Below, piece by piece: positions 54,360 through 61,896 of a stretch of DNA of 64,000 nt. The notes below the pieces were generated by a model that saw only the letters and a program-made list of their open reading frames with translations, made no database searches and was not told the origin of the DNA. The translations under genes and the position numbers were made by a program. Source of the DNA: Belliella alkalica. Its GTDB lineage: Bacteria; Bacteroidota; Bacteroidia; Cytophagales; Cyclobacteriaceae. The stretch spans positions 50,440 to 114,439 of the forward strand of contig NZ_JAKZGO010000005.1 of assembly GCF_022549785.1 (NCBI RefSeq), written 5' to 3'. The first letter of the stretch is position 1, and each line of letters opens with the position of its first letter.

Positions 54360-56165
54360 ATGTATAACATAGAAGAATTAAGGATCAGACTTCTTTCTGA
54401 ATTGAAAGAAATCGCAGAGGAGTTGGGAGTCAAAAATTTTAAGACACTCAAAAAAGACGATCTAGTATATGCAATTTTAGATCAACAAGCCATCACCCCA
54501 GAAAAGGCGCTCCCTAAGAAAAAGCCATCTACAGTAGAGCCTGAACAAAAACCGGCAGCTGAAAAGGAATCATCAAAAGCTCCAGTAGCAGAATCCCCAA
54601 AAGCCGAAGAAGCTAACAGCAAACCGAAGTTTAGAAGACAAAACGTAACGGAGCTTCCAAAAGAAGAATCCAAACCTGAGGAGAAACCTACTCCACGTCC
54701 AAAAGAAGCTCGCGAGCCGAAAAAAGACCAAAAGGAAAATGCTCCAGAGAAAAGAGAGCATCCAAAAAGAGAGCAAACTCCTAAGCCAAAAGCTGAAACT
54801 ACTCCAGCTCCTGCTCCTACTCCGAATCCAGAACCAAAAAAACAAACTCCTACAGCAACCGCTGAAGATGAAAAACCAAAATTCATCAGGCCAAGGAAAA
54901 AGGTAATCGATGAAATTGAAACCCCTTCTACACCTGCTGCGGAAGTAGATCTTCCAAGAAGGAAAAACATCAAGGATATAGAAGAAGTACATATCCCAAC
55001 TGCAGAAGTTGTTCCCAACAAGAGAAAAACTTATGTGAGCCCGAAGGAATTTGAAGGGATTATAGAAAACGAAGGAGTATTGGAAATCATGACAGAAGGC
55101 TACGGCTTTTTGAGATCACTGGATTACAACTACCTCGCTTCTCCAGATGATATTTACGTTTCTCCATCACAAATCAAACTTTTTGGTCTAAAAACTGGTG
55201 ACCATATCAAAGGCACCATCAGACCTCCAAAAGAAGGGGAGAAATATTTTGCATTGCTAAAAGTCATTACTGTAAATGGTAAGACTACCGAAGAAATCAG
55301 AGACAGGATTCCTTTTGAATACCTTACTCCTCTTTTCCCGGAAGAAAGATTAAACCTAACCACTAGAGCGGACAATTATTCTACAAGGATTTTGGATCTT
55401 TTTGCTCCTATCGGTAAAGGCCAAAGAGGGATGATCGTGGCGCAGCCAAAAACAGGTAAAACTGTGCTTTTGCAACAAATCGCCAATGCAATCACCCAAA
55501 ACCATCCTGAAGTTCATTTGATGATCCTATTGATCGACGAAAGACCAGAAGAGGTAACGGACATGGCTCGTTCGGTAAAAGCTGAGGTGATCTCCTCCAC
55601 TTTTGATGAGCAAGCAGACAGACATGTAAAAGTTGCATCTATCGTTTTGGAAAAAGCCAAGAGAATGGTAGAATGTGGTCATGACGTGGTTATCCTATTA
55701 GACTCCATCACCAGATTGGCAAGAGCCTACAATACTGTAGTCCCTTCATCAGGAAAGATCCTCTCGGGTGGTGTTGATGCGAATGCATTGCACAAGCCAA
55801 AGAGATTCTTCGGTGCGGCGAGAAATGTAGAAAATGGTGGATCATTGACTATCATCGCTACAGCATTGGTAGAGACAGGTTCGAAAATGGATGAAGTAAT
55901 CTTTGAAGAATTCAAAGGGACTGGCAATATGGAGCTAGCACTTGACAGAAAGCTTTCAAACAGAAGAATCTATCCTGCTATCGACGTACCTGGATCAGGA
56001 ACAAGAAGAGAAGATCTATTGATGGACAAAGAGGAAATGCAGAGAGTTTGGATTCTCCGCAAGCTGATGTCCGACATGAACTCACAAGAAGCAATGGAAT
56101 TCCTACTTCAAAGAATGCGTGGTACAAGAGACAACGCAGAGTTTTTGATCAGTATGAACGGATAA
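54360..56165 (+). CDS. rho: Transcription termination factor Rho
   Basis: 601 residues, longer than the ~420-residue E. coli protein because of a Pro/Lys/Glu-rich insertion at about 45-215 after the N-terminal helical domain. The cold-shock-like RNA-binding domain ([19 protein letters not shown]) is followed by the RecA-like ATPase with P-loop [13 protein letters not shown] and Walker [16 protein letters not shown], plus the secondary RNA-binding loops. Rho is an RNA-dependent hexameric helicase. A strong terminator follows 120 bases after the stop. Confidence 0.97.
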   Translation: MYNIEELRIRLLSELKEIAEELGVKNFKTLKKDDLVYAILDQQAITPEKALPKKKPSTVEPEQKPAAEKESSKAPVAESPKAEEANSKPKFRRQNVTELPKEESKPEEKPTPRPKEAREPKKDQKENAPEKREHPKREQTPKPKAETTPAPAPTPNPEPKKQTPTATAEDEKPKFIRPRKKVIDEIETPSTPAAEVDLPRRKNIKDIEEVHIPTAEVVPNKRKTYVSPKEFEGIIENEGVLEIMTEGYGFLRSLDYNYLASPDDIYVSPSQIKLFGLKTGDHIKGTIRPPKEGEKYFALLKVITVNGKTTEEIRDRIPFEYLTPLFPEERLNLTTRADNYSTRILDLFAPIGKGQRGMIVAQPKTGKTVLLQQIANAITQNHPEVHLMILLIDERPEEVTDMARSVKAEVISSTFDEQADRHVKVASIVLEKAKRMVECGHDVVILLDSITRLARAYNTVVPSSGKILSGGVDANALHKPKRFFGAARNVENGGSLTIIATALVETGSKMDEVIFEEFKGTGNMELALDRKLSNRRIYPAIDVPGSGTRREDLLMDKEEMQRVWILRKLMSDMNSQEAMEFLLQRMRGTRDNAEFLISMNG

Positions 56166-56287
56166 AAAGCCTCCTTTCAATCCTTTGATGCTGACATGAA
56201 GTCAGTCAAAGGGCATTGAAAAAGGATGATTTGTAGTTAAAATCACTGTTTGCCCAACAAATTAAAAGCTGAACTAAATAGAATATA

Positions 56288-56323
56288 AAACCCCTAGGCT
56301 TTACAGCTTAGGGGTTTATTTTT
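56288..56323 (+). terminator. Intrinsic terminator of rho
   Basis: AAACCCCTAGGCT (56288-56300) pairs with AGCTTAGGGGTTT (56305-56317), loop TTAC, one G-T pair, followed by ATTTTTT. Confidence 0.92.
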
Positions 56324-56502
56324 TAGAAGTGAATAAATACTTTTTTTTAATTCTAAATAATCTTTTTCGACACACAAAAATTTTTGCTTTTCACATACTC
56401 AAAATAGCTTTGTAAACTAACGATTTGTTTTATTGTATTGACTATAAGATATTTGAAATCAGTCAATTTATCACCCAAGATTAATCACCCCAAACCATAA
56501 GC

Positions 56503-56510
56503 TAAATTTG
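56503..56510 (+). promoter_or_regulatory. Promoter -7 element for the T9SS protein gene
   Basis: TAAATTTG matches TAnnTTTG; the ATG at 56519 begins eight bases later, suggesting a leaderless or near-leaderless transcript. No clear -33 TTTG. Confidence 0.5.
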
Positions 56511-56518
56511 ATTTTAAA

Positions 56519-59422
56519 ATGGAAGCATCTGTCTTTACATATTCATGCTTTTCACATAACAGGTACGTCAAAATATTTGCTGTAGTATTATTTTTTATTG
56601 TATCACTGGGGACACAAGTAAGGGAAACGAAAGCAGAAGGATCAGGAGACTGGGGGACAGCAACAAACAGACAAAGTATGCTTTGGGTGCCAGCTAGTAC
56701 TGGAGTTCAGGGCTATGGAACTAGGGGAAGCATGATGATCCCTTCTGGCGTAAATGGCTACAATCCTGGACACAGACTTTATGTTTATGTAAAGCAAGGT
56801 GAAACTGTTTTTTGGGGATTTAGAAGGGGTGGATCCACTGGAAACATAAGAGTCAAATGGTTTTATGACCCTACTTCAACAGGATTTTTTCCTGAAGGCA
56901 CTTCGGTCACAAGAAGAGTCGAAAGAACATCAATCGATTATGATGCAAGCTCAGCTGGAGGTATTACAGGAAGACCTGAAAGTGGTTTGGCAGCAGAACA
57001 AGGCCCACGACAAGTGACAGGAAATGGGTATACTGGACATTCCTTCACAAACAATACTGGTGCCGACAGAGCATTTTGGGTTGAAATCAGCAATCTTGAT
57101 AACTCAATAATTGCGGCTGGCTTTAACATTAATTTTTGGGACATAACTGTAGCTTCTGGTGTTTCGCCAACTTATACCGAACATAAAGGAAGGGTATATT
57201 GTAGATATTGGAGTGTATCAAATTCAAGAGCTAATATATCTGTCAATAATTTAACTATATTAAACAAAGGGCAAGCAGATGCATATTCCTTTCATGAAGA
57301 CTTTGGCTTCTTTGTACCTATTGACAATACATACACGGTTAGTACTGACGATTACTTTGTCAAAAGAATAAAATTCCCTGGCTCTTCAGGTGGTTGGACA
57401 AATTTCTTTGCAAATCAAGATGGCCCAAGAAGTAACCTTTCTTATGAAGAAAACCGAAAGTCAATTGAAACACCTTCACAAAATAACTTTCAATACCCAC
57501 TATTCATCAACGACCCTGACCCAAGCATTTGGCAGACAACCGCCCCTCCTACAGCTACACTTGATATTGTTTACAGCGAAAAAGCAGCTCCATCTACAGG
57601 AGGCGAAGCAAATGTGAACATCAGCATTGACCTGCCAGCTATAGTCGATATTCTCATTGATATCAATGGGAATGGGGAATTTGACAGCAATGAAGACGTA
57701 ATTCTCTCTCAGATCTATGAAAGCCCTGGTAACTATACGATTTATTGGAATGGTGAAGATGCCAACGGAATAGAACTCCCCAGCGGAGGTGAAGTGAACT
57801 TCATTGCCTCAGTGGCTTTTTTCCCAGTACACTTCCCAATCTATGACCTAGAACAATGCTTAGGGATTTATGTAGATAATGTCAGGCCTGGCGATCCTGG
57901 GAGAGATTTTATTTTTTGGGATGATTCCTTGATTCCCCGCACAGGCTTCACTCCATCTGATAGCCCGCAATCAATAGAAGTGAATGTAACTGGAGTAGAA
58001 AGCCCCGATCATATCTGGTGGGCAACTGGAGATAATGGCTTCAGCAACAATAAAACTATTAATACATGGACAGCTTCTTTCTATAGAGTGGTCCGAAGAT
58101 CCAGTGGATTCACTTTCCTATCCATCTCAGGCAATGTTTTCGAGGACCTGAATGCGCTACAAGACAATGCTGTAAATGGAACTGGCGTAAATATACCTGA
58201 CTTTTATGCAGTATTAGTTAACGATCAAAATATTGTAGTAAGCTTTGCTACTATCCAATCTGATGGAACATATACCATAAATGATGTACCAAATGGCACA
58301 TTTGACATATTTCTAACCACTGCAATCCCTACTCTAGGGGAACTTGCTCCAGAACAAATTCTACCACTATATTACGAAAGTACAGGAGAATTTATAGGTA
58401 CGGGAGAAGGTAGCGACGGCACAGTAGATGGTTATCTCCGATCAATTGTCATCAATAACGCATCGCTCACGAATGCAAATTTTGGTATCAGACCAATTAA
58501 TTATGACTTAGCTGCCATAAAGCTTGTCAAAGAAGAAGATATAAAACCGAAAATCGGAGATGAAATAACATTCATCATCACAGTAGAAAATCTGGAGTAT
58601 AGTAGCATTGGAGAAGTTTTTCTTGATGAATTTATGCCTAGTGGATTTCAATATCTAAGACACAGCGTTTCCAAAGGCGCATTTGACAGTCAATCTATCC
58701 CGATGCGCTGGGATATCGGGGAACTTGAATACAGAGAAACTGCTACTCTAGAAATAACTGTTCTCATACTACAAATCATAGGTGCAAACATTTACAACAA
58801 CACCGTCAGGGTATATAGTCAATCTGGAATTCCAGAAGACAATCTTGATAATAATGAATCAAGTATTGATACAGAACCTTTCATAAACCTACCTGTTGAT
58901 TGGCTGTCATTTGAAGGGAAAATCACTGAAACTAATCAAGCTCTACTGAAGTGGTCCACCGCAAAAGAAAGAGACAGCGAAAAATTCATCATCCAAAGAT
59001 CAAAAAATGCCAATTCATGGATCAATCTAGGATCTGTTGCAGCGCAAGGAGATACCGATGAGGTCAGCAGTTATGAATTCGTGGACGAACAGCCTATGGC
59101 TGGAAACAACTACTACAGACTCGAGCAGGTAGACTTTGATGGCAAAACCAATCTTTCGAAAGTCATCCGAGTAGATTTCAACCCAAGTTGGTCAGTAAAA
59201 GTCTATCCAAATCCCTTCACCGATGAAATCTTTATCCAAACCAAAAATCTCGGCGAAATCTATGTTTCAATGACGGATAATTATGGTAGAACAATTTTCA
59301 GCAACTCAAGTAATATGGAAAACTATTCATTCCGTCTTGACACCAAGAACTTACAAAATGGTCTATATTATCTCAAAATCAATCGAAACGGCGAAAACTA
59401 TGTCTACAAGCTGAAAAAGTAA
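56519..59422 (+). CDS. T9SS cargo protein with DUF11-type and SdrD-like domains
   Basis: 967 residues. After a 16-residue polar N-terminus comes a signal helix (KIFAVVLFFIVSLGT, ~18-36). Residues ~365-430 form a FlgD-like Ig module with DINGNGEFDSNED; ~540-610 a SdrD-B-like domain (ISGNVFEDLNAL, GTYTINDVPNG); ~655-760 a DUF11 repeat (IKLVKEEDIKPKIGDEITF). An Ig/FN-like module (WLSFEGKITETNQALLKW) leads into a type A sorting domain starting VYPNPFTDE and ending YVYKLKK. It is exported by Sec and then T9SS to the surface. Ligand unknown. A weak hairpin terminator follows. Confidence 0.85.
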   Translation: MEASVFTYSCFSHNRYVKIFAVVLFFIVSLGTQVRETKAEGSGDWGTATNRQSMLWVPASTGVQGYGTRGSMMIPSGVNGYNPGHRLYVYVKQGETVFWGFRRGGSTGNIRVKWFYDPTSTGFFPEGTSVTRRVERTSIDYDASSAGGITGRPESGLAAEQGPRQVTGNGYTGHSFTNNTGADRAFWVEISNLDNSIIAAGFNINFWDITVASGVSPTYTEHKGRVYCRYWSVSNSRANISVNNLTILNKGQADAYSFHEDFGFFVPIDNTYTVSTDDYFVKRIKFPGSSGGWTNFFANQDGPRSNLSYEENRKSIETPSQNNFQYPLFINDPDPSIWQTTAPPTATLDIVYSEKAAPSTGGEANVNISIDLPAIVDILIDINGNGEFDSNEDVILSQIYESPGNYTIYWNGEDANGIELPSGGEVNFIASVAFFPVHFPIYDLEQCLGIYVDNVRPGDPGRDFIFWDDSLIPRTGFTPSDSPQSIEVNVTGVESPDHIWWATGDNGFSNNKTINTWTASFYRVVRRSSGFTFLSISGNVFEDLNALQDNAVNGTGVNIPDFYAVLVNDQNIVVSFATIQSDGTYTINDVPNGTFDIFLTTAIPTLGELAPEQILPLYYESTGEFIGTGEGSDGTVDGYLRSIVINNASLTNANFGIRPINYDLAAIKLVKEEDIKPKIGDEITFIITVENLEYSSIGEVFLDEFMPSGFQYLRHSVSKGAFDSQSIPMRWDIGELEYRETATLEITVLILQIIGANIYNNTVRVYSQSGIPEDNLDNNESSIDTEPFINLPVDWLSFEGKITETNQALLKWSTAKERDSEKFIIQRSKNANSWINLGSVAAQGDTDEVSSYEFVDEQPMAGNNYYRLEQVDFDGKTNLSKVIRVDFNPSWSVKVYPNPFTDEIFIQTKNLGEIYVSMTDNYGRTIFSNSSNMENYSFRLDTKNLQNGLYYLKINRNGENYVYKLKK

Positions 59423-59458
59423 AACCCCACCAAAACACTCCTTTTTTAGCAATAAAAA

Positions 59459-59495
59459 GAAATAGGTGAAAGAAATTTCTTCACTCACCTATTTC
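59459..59495. terminator. Terminator-like hairpin between convergent genes
   Basis: GAAATAGGTGA (59459-59469) pairs with TCACCTATTTC (59485-59495); the loop has AAGAAA/TTTCTT complementarity. The tail is only TATATTTTA, so termination strength is moderate. Confidence 0.7.
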
Positions 59496-59568
59496 TATAT
59501 TTTATGAAGTTGATGAAAACATATTGTTCTTTACATTCCAATCATTGTCTTTAAATTCATTTGTATCA

Positions 59569-60219
59569 TTAATTTGGCACAAAAGGCAAAGCTGACTTAT
59601 GGACAATTATCCGAAGTTTACCATCATCACCCTTCTTGAAAACCCAAGTTTTGTCGACCATCACTTCTGCCCCGTCTTTGTCTGTCACCCAGACATTCCC
59701 CATCGTGATAGCAACTGAACCATAGATTTGGATTCCTTCATTTCCGTCACCCAAATTATCATATCTAGCTTTGACCCAAGGCTTCAATGCAAACCCATTA
59801 TCTTGAGGATAATCTGAATCACCTCCTACAAAATACGCAAGAGCGCCCTTTTTGCTGGATCTGAATGTTTGGTCACCATAGGCCAAGGTTGGCTTGAAGA
59901 ACACCTTCCCATGGTCATAGTTATAAGCCTCTGAAAGTACTTGCTCAGCAAAAGCTACGTAGTCGCCACCTTCTTCTTTCAACTGACCAATTTTCACTAG
60001 AGCATCACACCAAGCTTGCTGGGCGGCATTTACCTCTTCATAGGTAATTACTTCCTTTGCACCCTCCTCTACATACTCCAAACCCAGTTCATCAATTATC
60101 TTCTGAACATTTTCATTTTCTTCAGATTTAGTTTCTTGTACTTCTTTTTTAGGCTGATCACAGGAATTCAAAAACGCAACGATAGCCAACATTCCTAAAA
60201 TTACTCTTTTTCCTAACAT
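59569..60219 (-). CDS. Lipoprotein of the iota-carbonic-anhydrase-like (COG4337, NTF2/SnoaL fold) family
   Basis: 216 residues. Lipoprotein signal ends LNSC with Cys20. The body shows a NTF2-like pattern: WCDALVKIGQLKEEGGDY, then VFFKPT (Thr111), ALAYFVGG (Tyr129), NGFALKPWVKARYDN, MGNVWVTDKDG and a final IIVHKSALPF (His207-x-Ser209). These match, from memory, the block order of COG4337 proteins with iota-class carbonic anhydrase activity, whose catalytic set is Thr, Tyr, His and Ser; the common HHSS motif reads HKSA here. Activity is inferred, not shown. It is downstream of the DUF2490 gene in the same direction. Confidence 0.62.
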   Translation of the reverse strand: MLGKRVILGMLAIVAFLNSCDQPKKEVQETKSEENENVQKIIDELGLEYVEEGAKEVITYEEVNAAQQAWCDALVKIGQLKEEGGDYVAFAEQVLSEAYNYDHGKVFFKPTLAYGDQTFRSSKKGALAYFVGGDSDYPQDNGFALKPWVKARYDNLGDGNEGIQIYGSVAITMGNVWVTDKDGAEVMVDKTWVFKKGDDGKLRIIVHKSALPFVPN

Positions 60220-60273
60220 ATAATTTTGAGATTTATTTAATGCCCTCTTTTGAATGGATGAAGGCTTCTCCTT

Positions 60274-61008
60274 TTATTGGTTTTTTCTTTTTATTGGAAG
60301 ATTGTTAAAAACTACAAATTGTAACTGATTCCTTGAAAACAAATTATTGTTTACGTTTTGTCGCATCATTCCTACCTCCATTCTAATACTAGGGTTAAAT
60401 TGATAACCAATTGCGCCATACAATCTGTTTCTATCAAACAACGCTGGATTATTTTCTACTTGGGTATTCATAAATATTTCATTGTACACTGAGAGATAAT
60501 AGGTATTAGCTGTCATCGAGACATTATTCAATGGAATATTGATTCCAAGAAAATACCTAGCCCTAAGCCTGAAATCATTGTTGTCAAAAAACCGCTGTTC
60601 AAACCTATATCTATGTGTAAAGAACACCCTACCTACATGATGCCGGTTCAGAAACTGTTGCCAAGTTCTATGTTCTTGAAATATACCAGCATAATTCACA
60701 TCTACAAACCCATCAAATTCCCCCAAAGGTCTAGTCCTGACAAAAGCATATCCTGCTGACACAAGATTGTTTCTATCTGAAATATATTTACCAACCCCTG
60801 TCCTTAAAAGAAGTTGCTCTGTATTCTCCAGGAAATTATAGTTTCTATATTGGATTTCATTGTGCCATACCCATTTGCCACTTCCAAAATCTTGATTCCC
60901 AAAATAGATTAACCAATTCCCAAGATCTGAGACTTGAGCCCTTGATAATGTAGGGGCTAGACTCAGAACCATAAACATTGCAAAAACAAACCTTTTTCCT
61001 TTGAACAT
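60274..61008 (-). CDS. DUF2490 family outer-membrane protein
   Basis: 244 residues. Signal peptide ends near LSRAQ. The sequence has WHNEIQYRNYNFLENTEQLLLRTGVGKY, a DUF2490 hallmark, and alternating strands of an outer-membrane barrel ending LQFVVFNNLPI. Function unknown. It lies 55 bases upstream of the iota-CA-like lipoprotein gene and may share its transcript. Confidence 0.8.
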   Translation of the reverse strand: MFKGKRFVFAMFMVLSLAPTLSRAQVSDLGNWLIYFGNQDFGSGKWVWHNEIQYRNYNFLENTEQLLLRTGVGKYISDRNNLVSAGYAFVRTRPLGEFDGFVDVNYAGIFQEHRTWQQFLNRHHVGRVFFTHRYRFEQRFFDNNDFRLRARYFLGINIPLNNVSMTANTYYLSVYNEIFMNTQVENNPALFDRNRLYGAIGYQFNPSIRMEVGMMRQNVNNNLFSRNQLQFVVFNNLPIKRKNQ

Positions 61009-61896
61009 AGAAGCTATATTTTAAAATGTCTTCATAGAGCAAAATTCCACGAAGACAATCAATAATGATTTAAGTTTAAAGCACTCCTCTGACTATTAAA
61101 TCCATTAGGGAAACTTTGACACAAGCAAATAATATAGTCTTTTACAAAAATTTATGCTCGCTTGTGATCAAATTACAAACAATGTCTATGATCAGTACAT
61201 TCGGCTATTTTTACAAAAGGTTTTAATCCAATTGAAAGTTGATCCTTATTTTTTCATTTTTCTTAAATGTAATTTAGATCGAATAAAAATTACAACGGAA
61301 AGGAAATTTTCGAAGTTTTACTTAAAAAAACAAACTGTACAAAATTGTGTATAACAATTGTATTTATAGAAATAAAAAGCAAATTTCAATCTATCGAGGT
61401 AGTGAAAACCCAACATGAATGTGAGATTTCATTTTTTTCTCTTCAATTCATGGCCTGAATCCAACAAAAAAAGTTTTTACGTATATCCTGTTGTAGTCCA
61501 AAAAATTTGAAAATCCGTGAGGCTAATCAACCTACCCAAAATTACGCAAAACAATGATTACAATACCATACAACTAGAAAGTAAATCCAAAATTAACATT
61601 GGATAAAATTTTGTTTGTAAATTTTCAGCGGTCAATACTCAAAACAAAATACATTTAAACAGATTTGAATATGTTTTTATTTTGTTTTAAAATAAAGTTT
61701 AATATAAATTTACAACAGCTTACCCACACCAATCACCCCTAATATCTATTGCCAAAACAAATTCGATTAACAAGTAGTATTTACCAATTAAAGTGTGAAA
61801 GATTAAAAGAAAAATCGGTGGTTTGAAAAAAAGAACTGCTGATTCGAATCACCCTCAAGCCTAAATCTTCTCCATACCTACACATTAACTTACTGT
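61009..61896. other. 888-base AT-rich spacer
   Basis: No gene, terminator or shared repeat is supported. A 66-codon frame at 61154-61354 is of biased AT-rich composition and lacks features. ATTGT-GTATA-ACAAT near 61344-61358 is a small weak inverted repeat. TGATTCGAATCA near 61843 is palindromic but not part of a tRNA. Confidence 0.5.

Larger units (their letters stand above)
56166..56518. other. Spacer with terminator and promoter between rho and T9SS protein gene
   Basis: Apart from the rho terminator at 56288-56323 and a -7 element at 56503 I see no gene or repeat; the rest is AT-rich. Confidence 0.6.

Noticed and set aside
54482..55021. 179-codon frame opposite rho
   Set aside because: Shadow of the Pro/Lys-rich insertion of Rho; Gly/Ser/Phe-rich with no domain.
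61154..61354. 66-codon open frame upstream of the last gene
   Set aside because: AT-rich composition with Phe/Lys/Ile bias and no promoter or terminator; most likely chance.
61838..61860. GATTCGAATC sequence like a tRNA T-arm
   Set aside because: No acceptor stem, D-arm or anticodon arm fits around it.
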